From contig NPFB01000187.1 in assembly GCA_014084085.1 (NCBI GenBank), positions 4,317 to 60,924 on the forward strand: 56,608 bases of DNA. Direction: 5' to 3'. Made by a program: the position numbers and the translations under genes. The notes under the pieces are model-generated. The model saw only the letters and a program-made list of their open reading frames with translations. It did not search any database and was not told where the DNA came from. Positions 31,524 through 41,045 of this stretch are shown in pieces (position 1 is the stretch's first letter; each line of letters opens with the position of its first letter). This DNA comes from Hondaea fermentalgiana (Eukaryota; Sar; Bigyra; Thraustochytrida; Thraustochytriidae).

Positions 31524-34500
31524 GATCGTCTTCTGCACTTCTGCCTGCAGCAGCAGCTACTGCTGCATCCTGCTCCTGCTTCTCGTGATTCCTGCCACCT
31601 GAATCGAATCTCAACGACCCCCAGGCTGTCCTGCCGTAGAATCTTGTGCTGCGGCAGGCCTGAGGGGCCGAAAGAACTCGGCGCAGAGCGCCAGGAAGGC
31701 CGGCAGAAGGAGCCTTGCTCGGCCGATCGACAGGCTCGGGCGGGATGCACGACAGAGGCCGAGGGCGCGGAACTGCGAAGGCACTGATGGTGCGAGGCGG
31801 CAGCCAGGCCGCGGAGGCGGGCGGCGGGAGAGTCAGGCTGGAGAAAAGCAAGAGGAAGATGCGCGGCAGCGGGGAGGAAGCTGGCGCGGCGCGGGAAGGC
31901 GCGCACGCAAGTAAAAACATTAGACAGGGCGGAGCGGACGGAGCGGGGCAGGGAGAAATTTTGAGCTAACCGCCAACGAACTGCGATTTGGTTGGACGGT
32001 CTGTGGAAAAGGTATTCATTCATTCGTTCATGCATGCTAAAGGATACATCCATTCGGGTTGGTCGCCTGCACATGCCGTTCGTTTGTTGGTTCATTCGCT
32101 GTGTCATGTGACTGACTGACTGACTGACTGCCTGCGACTGCCTGACGCGAGGGAAGCGCGAGGTGAGACGAGCTGAGCGGAGGCGGGACTGGGACCTCCT
32201 CGCCTCGTCCCTCTGGCCCGGCGAGGCCTGTCTCTGCCAGGAACGAGCGGTCGAGATGCCTCGACGGTCGCGCAGGCGCGGTGGAGACGAGGCGAAGCGG
32301 AGCGGAGACGCAGTCGGGGCGAAGCGAAGCGCAAGTGGCAGTGGCCGCGGCTCTGGGCAGGCAGGCAGGCAGGCAGGCAGGCAGGCGGGAGCGTAACTTC
32401 TGCCTGTGTGGCCGACTGACTGAGCTAGCCAGCTTGTTGTGTGCCTGGCCGGTTGATAGATTTTCTGCGCGAGTGTCGTTGTTATCTGCCTGGCAGATGC
32501 GGCGGAAGGGAGAGGAAGGAGGGAAGCGAGGGTAGCGAGGGAGGGGGGGAGGAAGAAGAGCAGCAGCGGCGGCGGGCGCTGCGCTGAGTGCGTGGCCCGA
32601 GCCGCCAAGCGAGAAGGAAATGGACGGTCGCCAGGGCCAGCAGAGGGGAGGAGGAGCTTTCGAGCTTGAAAGGAAAGTGAAAGAACGGAAAGTGAAAAGA
32701 AAATGAAAAGAAAGAAAGTCCAACGGGCCTGGCGTCTCCAACCTGCCACTCACTGTCAGCCAGGTGGACTGGCGCGGGTGGCCCGCTTGCCTCGCGCTTG
32801 CCTCCTGCTCCTGCTGCTGCGAGTCCAAGCGCGAGGCCGCGAGGCCGCGAGCGCAAGACGCAGGGCCCGGCCCGGCCCTGCCCAGCCCAGTCCAGCGCCG
32901 AGCAGAGCAGAGTAGAGCAGAGCGGCGCTGGCTTGTGCCGAGGAGGAGGGGGCAGGCGGGGAGACAAGGGGGTGTGCGACGAGACCATCCTGCTGCCTGC
33001 CTGAACGTACGTGTCCAGCAGGCGACCCGGCGACCCGCCCGGCGTGGCGGGTGGCATGGCCGCCGCCGAGGGGGAGGGAGGGAAGAGGGAGGGCCGGCCA
33101 GCCTGGCCGCGAGCCGCTGCCGCTCCGCGCGCTTCGCGTCCTCGGTCCGTCGGTCCCGCCCTGGCTACCTGCGTGCATGCCTCGGCGTTTCCCGCGCAGC
33201 GAGTTCATGCAAGGCGCCGCCGCGCGAGGCTGCGAAGACACTGCAGTGGCGGTCACTCTGGCTGGTGGGCGAGGCGGCCACGCGCGCGGCGACCCGGGCT
33301 GCCCCTCGCGTCCCCTCCCTCGCCTCGAGCTCCGGCCGGGTTGAGAGGATAGGATAGAACAGAGGAGGGGCGGTGGTTTCTTTCTTTCTTTCTTTCTTTC
33401 TTTTCTTTCTTTCTTTTCGAGTCCTCCTGAAAACCAACGACTTGGTCGGGGCTGGCAGGCCGCGGCGCCAGGAAGGCCGACGACACGCGACCGCGACCGT
33501 CGCTTCGCTGCCGCCGCAGCCGAAAAAATCGCGCGCCCGCAAGGGGAGGAGGAGGGGGGGGGGCGCGAGGGAGGACGGGCGAGCACAGTGGACGAGTAAA
33601 AAATAGATCGCGCCGTGGAGACTCCTAGATTGGTTTTAACCGATCGATTGAGAGAGGCGAGGCTGACCGCGGAGTCGTAATAAAGAGGGCGAGAAAGAAA
33701 AAAAAAAAAGGAAAAAAGAAAGAAAGCACAGCCTAATTTGAAAAGCAAACAACAATCGTCGCCCCGGCGACGAGTGCGAGCATTGCGGAGCAGAGCAGAG
33801 CAGAGCAGCGAGTGCAGAGCGGAGCGAGCGCGGCCTGAGCTCGTTGTCTGCGCGCATCCACGCGCAGCGCCTGCAGCAGAAGAAGCGCGGCTACGGCACG
33901 CGAGAGCAGCGCCATGGAGGCTCAAGGTACGTGCAAGTGAGGAATGGACGAGTGAACGAGGGCACCGGTCCTCGTGCCCTTTCCCCGCCTGCAGCGCGCG
34001 GGAGGCAGGCAAGGGGAGCAAGAGGCGAGGCGAGACGAAGACGCGGGCGGAGAGACGAGCGCGCGCGATTCTACGGCCAGCCTGCGAGCGGAGCGCGCCG
34101 CGCCCTTCGCAGGTTCATGGCCCCTGGCCGTGGCCCAGATAAAGTTACCGCCCCTGCTTTTTGCGCTCCTGCTCCGCGAGGCTTCGTGGTGGACATCAAG
34201 CAAACAAGCAGGCAGGCAAGGAGAGAAGGAGGGGGTCGGGATTGCGTACATCGAGGTACGATAAGCGGCGCGGGCCCGACCCGTGCAAGGGTCGGTCGCC
34301 ATCTTGGGTTCCTCTCTTTCTCTTTGTCCGGCATTGTGTTTTATCAATCTGGCCAGGGTGTGTGCAGTGATGAGAGAGCAGCTCATGATGCGCGCAATGA
34401 TGGTGGACGGACGCCCTGCGCCGCGAAGGAATGCGTGCGTGCGTGCTTGGCGGCGCGTACCGCAGGGCGGCGCGTACCGCAGCGCGGGGTAACTGCGCGA

Positions 34501-34822
34501 GACGCGCCATCGCGTCCGTAACAGCCAAGTCTCGAGTCGCTAGGAGGGAGGCAGGGAGGGAGGGGGTGAGAGAAAAGACCGGTAGATGAATGGTTATAGC
34601 CAGAGAAAGACGGTGGGTAGCGCGGTAAGCAATACTAGGCGCTCTCAAGCGGGTCGTCATCGTCGCAAAGCTAAGCTAAGCTGCGCTGCAATGCGAGGTG
34701 ATGCAATGTGATGCGATACGCGGCGCTGCCTGCCTGCCTGCCTGCCTGCTTGCCTGCCTGCCTGCCTGCCTGCCTGCGCAGGACGGCCAACGGCCACGGC
34801 CCCGTCTCTCCCTCCCCCCCCC
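31524..34822. other. Repeat-rich gene-poor region, second part
   Basis: Contains CAGG repeats (about 32356-32390), GAGCA pentamers (about 32893-32925 and 33786-33812), a TTTC repeat (33377-33417), ATTC words (about 32010) and CCTG repeats (34727-34778). Overlapping long frames on both strands are Arg/Ser/Pro-rich and compositional. Confidence 0.45.
33914..33926 (+). other. Candidate 13-nt coding micro-exon of the cysteine synthase fusion
   Basis: ATGGAGGCTCAAG followed by a GTACGT donor at 33927, in good start context (GCGCCATGG). Spliced to an ACACAG acceptor at 35524 it would give MEAQAKEVEAKEVEEEK then the MNSQYG start of the 35563 frame, in phase. The intron (1.6 kb, spanning the N gap) is inferred only from splice words and phase. 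Confidence 0.35.
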
Positions 34823-34922
34823 NNNNNNNNNNNNNNNNNNNNNNNNNNNNNNNNNNNNNNNNNNNNNNNNNNNNNNNNNNNNNNNNNNNNNNNNNNNNNN
34901 NNNNNNNNNNNNNNNNNNNNNN
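34823..34922. other. 100-N assembly gap
   Basis: Exactly 100 N in a low-complexity C-rich tract, upstream of (or inside the first intron of) the cysteine synthase fusion gene. Confidence 0.98.
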
Positions 34923-35261
34923 GGCCTTTTGTTTGCTCTCCTTCTCGCCTTCCTGCGACCCTTCCCTCCTTCCTTTCTTCCTTCCTTCCTTCCTTCCTCT
35001 CCCCTTTCCTTTCTCTCTCTAATGGCCCCCTCTCCCACTCTGTCTCTCTGTCTCTTGGAGAAGGGAGGAAGGAGGAGAGCAGCAGGAGCCGGCCGGCCGC
35101 CTGGAGAGGGGAGGAAGGGGGAGAGAGGAAGGGCGGCGAAAGGCGGCGGGAACGAGGAGGAAAAAGGAGAGGGAGGCGCAGCGCAGTGCCGCGCCGCGAG
35201 CGAGCGAGAGGCAAAGCAGAATCAGGAGTCGAGACCGCCACGAGTGAGTCGAGGCGAACAG

Positions 35262-35292
35262 AGCAGAGCAGAGCAGAGCAGAGCAGAGCAGC
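35262..35292 (+). repeat. (GAGCA)n pentanucleotide repeat
   Basis: About six uninterrupted units, about 270 bp upstream of the cysteine synthase fusion ATG; shorter copies lie at about 30240, 32895 and 33786. Confidence 0.85.
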
Positions 35293-35562
35293 GCGCGCGC
35301 GAGAGAGAGCGAGCGAGGCCGGGAGCGAGAAGAGCTGGAGGTGTGCCGTCGCCGGCTAGCCGAGCTAGCTGGCCGCCCTCACATTTAAGTGCGAGCGAGG
35401 CGACGCCAAAGACGGAGTTTTGGTTGGCCTTTCGTTCGCCTTGGCCACACGAGAGAGAGCAGCGAAAGACTGACGTAGACGCGGACGCAACCAACCAAAC
35501 AAACAACCAAACAAACAAACACAGCAAAGGAGGTCGAGGCCAAAGAGGTCGAAGAAGAAAAA

Positions 35563-37893
35563 ATGAACTCGCAATATGGCGCGTCGCAGCAGACGGTGGT
35601 CCGCAAGCAGGCGAGCAAGATGGAGGCCGCCAAGGCCGTCCGCAACCGCAAGGTCGATCCCGAAGTCGAGACCATGCGAGGAGCCGCACCCGAAATGGAC
35701 CTGCCCACCCAGCGTGCAAGCGCCATCTTCAGCAGCCCCGAAACCGAGACGCCCGACGTGCGCCTCCCCACCGAGACGTACGGCGACTTTATGGGCGAGA
35801 CCCCGCTCGTGGAACTCACCCAGCTCGTGCGGTCCTTCAAGAACCCCAACGTGCGCGTCTTCGCCAAGGTCGAGTACTTTAACCCAAGTCTCTCCATCAA
35901 GGACCGCATCGTCATGAACATCTTCAACGAAGCAGAGGCCGACGGCCGATTAAAACCCGGCATGACCGTCGTCGCCGCCTCGAGTGGCAACACCGGCGCC
36001 TCGTGCGCCATGGTCTGCGCCATGCGCGGCTACCCATGCATCATCACAACCTCGCCCAAGTGCAGCGCAGAAAAGATGAATGCCATCCGCGCTTACGGCG
36101 CCAAGCTCGTCGTCTCGCCCCCCGGCGCCAAGGAGGGCTCTCCGGACCACTACATGGAAATCGCGCGCCTCCTCGCCGAGGAAAACGCCGAAAAGTACTT
36201 TGACGTCAACCAATACGACACCCAGTCCAACCCGGCTGGACATTACAAGACGCTTGGCCCCGAACTCATTGAGCAGACCAGCGGCAGCATCACCCACTTT
36301 GTCGCCGCCGGCAGCACCGGCGGCACCATCAGCGGCGTCGGGCGCTACCTCAAGGAGCGCAAGCCCGACGTCAAGGTTGTCCTCGCCGACCCGGTGGGCT
36401 CCGTCTTCACAAACTACTTTCGCACCGGCAAGCTCGGCACGCCAGGCAAATTCCTCGTCGAGGGCGTGGGCAAGGGCTCAATACCCGGCGCCATGGACAT
36501 GGGCCTCATCGACGAGGTCTTTCCCGTCTCGGACGAGCAGGCCTTTAGCATGTGCCACGCGCTCGCCCGCACCGAGGGTATCTGCGCCGGCGGCTCGGCC
36601 GGTCTCAACGTCTTTGCCGCTCTCGAGCTCGCCGCAAATTGCGAGGACGACGCCGTCATTTGTACTGTCATGCCCGACTGCGGGCCCAAGAACCTCAGCA
36701 AGGTCTACAACGAGGCCTGGCTCGAGGAAAACGGCCTCAAGTGCTCGCCCGACCAGGTCGCCGTGTGCCGCAACCCGGGCACGCCCCCCGTCTCTCCCGA
36801 GGCGCGCCTGCGTCTCGCCGACGAGGGCCTCCTTCCTGAGAACGCGAGCTCGTTCTCGGTGGCCAAGGCCACCCGCCAGATCGCAGGCTGCGATGCCTGC
36901 CTGTACAAGGACTTGGTCGGCTCCACGCCGCTCATTGACATCACCTCGGTCGCCGGCAAGCTCGGCCACCCGGACACCCGCATCTACGCCAAGGTGGAGT
37001 ACTTTAACCCCTCCTTTAGCATCAAGGACCGTATGGTCGCCTACGTGCTCGACAAGGCCGAGCGCGAGGGCCGCCTCCGCCCCGGTATGACCGTCGTCGC
37101 CGCCTCGAGCGGGAATACGGGCGCATCATGTGCTATGATGTGCGCCATGCGCGGCTACCCGTGCATCATCACCACGTCGCCCAAGTGCTCGCAGGAAAAG
37201 ATCCAGAACATTCGCGCCTATGGCGCCGAGCTCCGCATCTCCCCCTCGGGCGTGGCCGAGAGCGACCCGCGCTCTTACATGAGCATGGCCGCCGCTCTTG
37301 CGCGCGACGAGCCGGAAAAGTACTACGACTTTGATCAGTACAACATCAAGGAGAACGCCGAGGCATACTACTACGGTCTCGGCCCCGAAATTTACGAGCA
37401 GACCAAGGGCCGCGTCACGGCCTTTGTCGCTGGTGGCAGCACCGGCGGCACCGTCTCCGGCACGGGCCGCTTCCTCAAGGAGCAGAACTCGGAGATCCGC
37501 GCCATTCTCGCCGATCCCAAGGGTTCTGTCTTTGCTGGCTTTTTCAAGACGGGCTCATGTCCCGCCCCAGAAAAGTTCCTCATTGAGGGTGTCGGCAAGC
37601 AAAATATCCCCGGCTCCTTTGACACCTCTGTGGTTGACGAAGTCATTACACGGACGGACCAGGAGGCTGTCGACATGTGCCACAAGCTCAGCCGCACTAC
37701 GGGAGCATGTGGCGGCGGTTCCTCGGGCCTCAACGTGGCCGCTGCCGTTCACTTTGCCGAGGAGAGCGTAAATCCCGAGGTCATTGTTACCGTGCTCTGC
37801 GACCTTGGTGCAAAATACCTGTCCAAGATCTACAACCCAGAATGGCTCCAGGAGAATGGTCTCGTCGCACCACCCACCCCGGACGTGGTCTAA
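35563..37893 (+). CDS. Tandem two-domain cysteine synthase/CBS-family PLP enzyme
   Basis: 776 residues with two complete fold-type II PLP domains of the O-acetylserine sulfhydrylase / cystathionine beta-synthase family. Domain 1 (about 75-400): Schiff-base Lys113 in SIKDRIV, substrate-loop SSGNTGAS, phosphate loop GSTGGTISG, and GGSAGLN. Domain 2 (about 450-770): Lys488 in SIKDRMV, SSGNTGAS, GGSTGGTVSG, GGGSSGLN. All cofactor contacts are present in both, so both halves may be active in cysteine or related sulfur amino-acid synthesis. The two halves are clearly an internal duplication. The usual TSGNTG loop is SSGNTG here. I use the ATG at 35563, but the frame is open upstream (KEVEAKEVEEEK) to an ACACAG acceptor at 35524, so a short upstream exon is possible. 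No heme-binding or C-terminal CBS regulatory domain is seen. Confidence 0.85.
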   Translation: MNSQYGASQQTVVRKQASKMEAAKAVRNRKVDPEVETMRGAAPEMDLPTQRASAIFSSPETETPDVRLPTETYGDFMGETPLVELTQLVRSFKNPNVRVFAKVEYFNPSLSIKDRIVMNIFNEAEADGRLKPGMTVVAASSGNTGASCAMVCAMRGYPCIITTSPKCSAEKMNAIRAYGAKLVVSPPGAKEGSPDHYMEIARLLAEENAEKYFDVNQYDTQSNPAGHYKTLGPELIEQTSGSITHFVAAGSTGGTISGVGRYLKERKPDVKVVLADPVGSVFTNYFRTGKLGTPGKFLVEGVGKGSIPGAMDMGLIDEVFPVSDEQAFSMCHALARTEGICAGGSAGLNVFAALELAANCEDDAVICTVMPDCGPKNLSKVYNEAWLEENGLKCSPDQVAVCRNPGTPPVSPEARLRLADEGLLPENASSFSVAKATRQIAGCDACLYKDLVGSTPLIDITSVAGKLGHPDTRIYAKVEYFNPSFSIKDRMVAYVLDKAEREGRLRPGMTVVAASSGNTGASCAMMCAMRGYPCIITTSPKCSQEKIQNIRAYGAELRISPSGVAESDPRSYMSMAAALARDEPEKYYDFDQYNIKENAEAYYYGLGPEIYEQTKGRVTAFVAGGSTGGTVSGTGRFLKEQNSEIRAILADPKGSVFAGFFKTGSCPAPEKFLIEGVGKQNIPGSFDTSVVDEVITRTDQEAVDMCHKLSRTTGACGGGSSGLNVAAAVHFAEESVNPEVIVTVLCDLGAKYLSKIYNPEWLQENGLVAPPTPDVV

Positions 37894-38082
37894 GACGACG
37901 ACGACGGTGATGACGAAACGTTGTCTCCTTTTTTTTGCCTTGCTGCTCTTCCGCCCTACCATTTTTCCTCTCCCCTCTTCCATCCATCACAAACAAACTT
38001 AGGCTTAGCCCTCTGTCACTCGTAAAGCTTTTTTATATATGTCTCGTGCCACCTATGGTGGTGCGATGCTTTTGCATTTCTT

Positions 38083-38131
<49 letters not shown>

Positions 38132-38492
38132 GCTTTCTCTTTCTTTTCTGTTTAGCATTGGCTTATGTGTGCGGGGCGCGTGAGATTGTGATGAGGGAGC
38201 GCAATTCTCAACTCAAAATTCGGACACATTTCCTGGCAGTGTAGTGGCCTTGCCCGCCACTGACGAGCGCTACTCATCGAGTACCTAGTCCTGATAGATG
38301 ATCCTATTCTGGTGGTGGACAAAGTGAAAAAAAACGTTCTTTTTTGTTGTTGTTGACAATCAGACGGAGTGGGTAGTAAAAGTACGGTCAAAGGCACCGG
38401 AGAGACGGAACGATCAAAAGAGGAGGAGGGGGGGAAACGGCAATCCACACCATCGGCACCGGCACCAGTCAAAAGGGCTGCGAGCGCGACTC
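37894..38492. other. Convergent 3' intergenic region with CT/CA microsatellite
   Basis: Lies between the 3' ends of the cysteine synthase fusion (+) and the BTB-GTPase (-). A (CT)n tract (about 38087-38110) runs directly into (CA)n (about 38111-38131). No gene. Confidence 0.6.
38087..38131. repeat. Compound (CT)n(CA)n microsatellite
   Basis: About 12 CT units followed immediately by about 10 CA units. Confidence 0.9.
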
Positions 38493-40199
38493 TTACATGA
38501 CAGTGCAGCCAGCAGTGGCGACAGTGCGCACAAAACCGGCGAGCAGGGCAATTTTGTTCGTGTACGCGGAACGAGCCCGGAAATCATGGTCACGGATGCG
38601 GTTTGTATGGTCGTCGGCCATGTTGTTAAAGATGCGCTTCATCTCACGACGCTTACGAGCCTCGCGACCAACGAGCTCGAGCTGATAAATCTTTTCGTCG
38701 CGGTTTCGAATCAGCTGCGCCGCAACGGAACGCATCGTAGCCTCGTCCTCGCGCAAAAAGGTTAAATCCTCGGTGACAATGCGCGTGGAGCCGCGATCGA
38801 GCGTATCGAGTGCCTTTTCGCGGTAGAACCTGTAAAGCACGCTAATGTGCGGGTCGAGCGCGCCCTCTTCGCGATCCTCCTGCTGAATACCGTCGAGGTT
38901 GTACATGAAGAGGATACGAGCTTCGAAAAAGGCCAAAAAGGTGCCCATCTTGGAGAAGGCACCGCCGTCCATCTCGTTGGCGAGCGCACCAATCACGTAC
39001 TGGCAAAAGCTCCGGTACATTTCCTCGTAGCTGGGTGGCTCCTCGTCGATTTCCTCTTCGGTCTCGGCACGCTTCCAGCGGCGAACCCAGTCTCGCAAGG
39101 GTTTGTTCCACTCGACCTGGACAGCGTTCGTGTTCCACTTGGTGAAGACAAGAAAGCACGAGCGGCGCAGCTCGGAAAATAGTTCCATGAGAGTGAGCTG
39201 GTTCGCCATCATGGCCGGCGTGGTGCGCGAGTTGACGTCGAAACTGATGAGAATGTTGTTGATGATACCCATTTGCAACACACTTTCCGTGGCGACCATG
39301 ATTTGTGAAAGAAGCTCGGTGTCTGAGACGCTCGTATCAGCGCCGAGGCCCTGCGTGTCGATATACGAGACAAAGTGATCCTGATCAAGCTTGGCATCGC
39401 GCAAGACGGTCCCGCGGGTGCCTTGTGCCTGCGCACCACTCACGAGACAGGCCTGGGAGTCGAGCAAGGTGTTGAGACTCGAGCTCTTGCCGCTGCCGCT
39501 GGTGCCGACGATCAAAAGGTTGTAGCGCAGCTCGCGGCCGTGCTCGCGCTCGCGGATACTGTTGTGCTCGGCTTCAAGCTGCACCTTGTGAAGCTCCATG
39601 GTAAGAAGGTCCTTGGCGCGCTCGTCAAGGTCGCCGCTGCTGGTGTCAGCGAGACGGCGTTCGATTTCGCGGGCGCGCGCGTCGAGCTCGGCGCGCATTT
39701 TGGCAATGTGCTCGAGCTCCTCGCGCTCGGCGCGCTCCTCGGGCGACATATCGTCGCTGGGCGGGGGCACGTCAACGTTCTCGGACAAGGCCTCGGCCTC
39801 TTCGGCGTCGGCGGCCAGCTCAGCGTCAATTTCGTCCATGCGGTCGGCAAGTTTGAAAATGCCAAAGTAGTCAACCTCGCGGCGCAGCGTGGTCCATTCG
39901 GGAGAGCCTGCCTCGGGAAAGTCTGCATCGCCATCGCGCAAATAGTTGAGAATGACGGCGAACTGCGAGCCATCGCGGTCAAAGAAGAATCGCCCCTCGG
40001 CGTCACGGCCCACCCTGCTCTCGGACTCATGGTCTGCAAAGAGTTGCTCCAGTCGTGAGCCCTCGGCGCTGAGAAGGGTGCCCCGGGTCGTCATGAAGAC
40101 GTGCCCGCCCACGTTCAGTTCCACGACATCGTCCCCGTTCGCCTCGGCGAGCTTGCTCTTGCTCCTGGTCTTGCCCAGGCTCAGGAGACCCTTGCGCAT
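38493..40199 (-). CDS. BTB/T1 (KCTD-like) domain fused to an AIG1/GIMAP-like GTPase with a CaaX tail
   Basis: 568 residues, single exon. Residues about 24-115 form a potassium-channel-tetramerisation (T1/BTB) domain: VVELNVGGHVFMTTRGTLL, FFFDRDGSQFAVILNYLRDG, LRREVDYFGI. A Glu/Ala-rich coiled coil follows (about 125-215). A P-loop GTPase begins at about 225: G1 GTSGSGKSS (near 232), G3-like DTQGLG, G4-like FTKWN, closest in appearance to AIG1/GIMAP septin-like GTPases. The C-terminal third is helical and basic. The protein ends CTVM, a CaaX box with X=Met, predicting farnesylation. Inference: a lipid-anchored GTPase oligomerised by its T1 domain, possibly a Cul3 adaptor or membrane scaffold. 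This domain order is unusual. Confidence 0.75.
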   Translation of the reverse strand: MRKGLLSLGKTRSKSKLAEANGDDVVELNVGGHVFMTTRGTLLSAEGSRLEQLFADHESESRVGRDAEGRFFFDRDGSQFAVILNYLRDGDADFPEAGSPEWTTLRREVDYFGIFKLADRMDEIDAELAADAEEAEALSENVDVPPPSDDMSPEERAEREELEHIAKMRAELDARAREIERRLADTSSGDLDERAKDLLTMELHKVQLEAEHNSIREREHGRELRYNLLIVGTSGSGKSSSLNTLLDSQACLVSGAQAQGTRGTVLRDAKLDQDHFVSYIDTQGLGADTSVSDTELLSQIMVATESVLQMGIINNILISFDVNSRTTPAMMANQLTLMELFSELRRSCFLVFTKWNTNAVQVEWNKPLRDWVRRWKRAETEEEIDEEPPSYEEMYRSFCQYVIGALANEMDGGAFSKMGTFLAFFEARILFMYNLDGIQQEDREEGALDPHISVLYRFYREKALDTLDRGSTRIVTEDLTFLREDEATMRSVAAQLIRNRDEKIYQLELVGREARKRREMKRIFNNMADDHTNRIRDHDFRARSAYTNKIALLAGFVRTVATAGCTVM

Positions 40200-40720
40200 T
40201 CTCTTTTAGCGAGTCCTCGTCCCTCTCCGCGGCAAAGTGCGGCGCGACGCAGCCGCAGCGCACGGGGTGCCGTCTGGGTCCCGCTTGTCGCCGCTCGCCT
40301 CGCCCGCCTCGCGCGCCCCCGCGCGTGCACCACGTATGTTTGTTTGTTCGTCGGCCTGGTTGTTGGTTTGCACCCCGCGCTGAGTCTCCGGCTGGCTCCG
40401 CTGATCCTGCTTGCTTTTTGATCAATTTCTGCTCCTCTGGTTGCCTAGTAGGCTGCTAGGAGGGGCCTAGCCAGTGGTAGGGCAGCGACTGCGAGTACCT
40501 CGAATCGGAGCTCGATCGAGACTGGCGCTTCCTTGCGCACCCCGATTCATGGAGATCGGTCCAGCAGCAGCAGCAGCAGCATCACGCCCGCCGTGCCTAT
40601 GAGCTTGCAGGAGCCAGAGGGCGGAGCAGCTAGCTGCTACTGCTGCCACTGCTGTTGCAGTGTTGCTATTGTTGCAGTGACAGTGAGATTGGAGCGAGAG
40701 TAAAAAGTTAGGCCAGTGGA

Positions 40721-40768
<48 letters not shown>

Positions 40769-41045
40769 AGCAAGCACGAGCGGCAGCAAGCAAATTTGAA
40801 GGTCCAGTCGCGGCGCCTTTCCACTCACTGGTCACCACCAAAGGTCACAGGTCTGCCACATGCCATCATGAACAAAAACGCCGTCAGCCACACCAGCGCA
40901 GGCAGCAGCAGCTGCTTCTGCTTCTGCTGCTGCAGACTGGAGGCAGCAGCCCACCTACTGGTACTGCCAGCAGCAGTTGAAAGCACGTGTGCGTGCACGT
41001 GCGGCCCCTTTCTTGTGCCTAATAACAATCAGCGTTCATGCTGGC
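40200..41045. other. Divergent promoter region with GAAA microsatellite
   Basis: Between the BTB-GTPase (-) and the kinase-like gene (+). Contains a (GAAA)n repeat (about 40719-40769) and CAG/CTG clusters (about 40563-40680 and 40905-40980). No gene. Confidence 0.55.
40719..40769. repeat. (GAAA)n microsatellite
   Basis: About 12 uninterrupted GAAA units. Confidence 0.9.

Noticed and set aside
31520..34021. Two long minus-strand frames (409 and 421 codons)
   Set aside because: Ser/Arg/Pro-rich, driven by CAGG, GAGCA and TTTC repeats; no domain or splice support.
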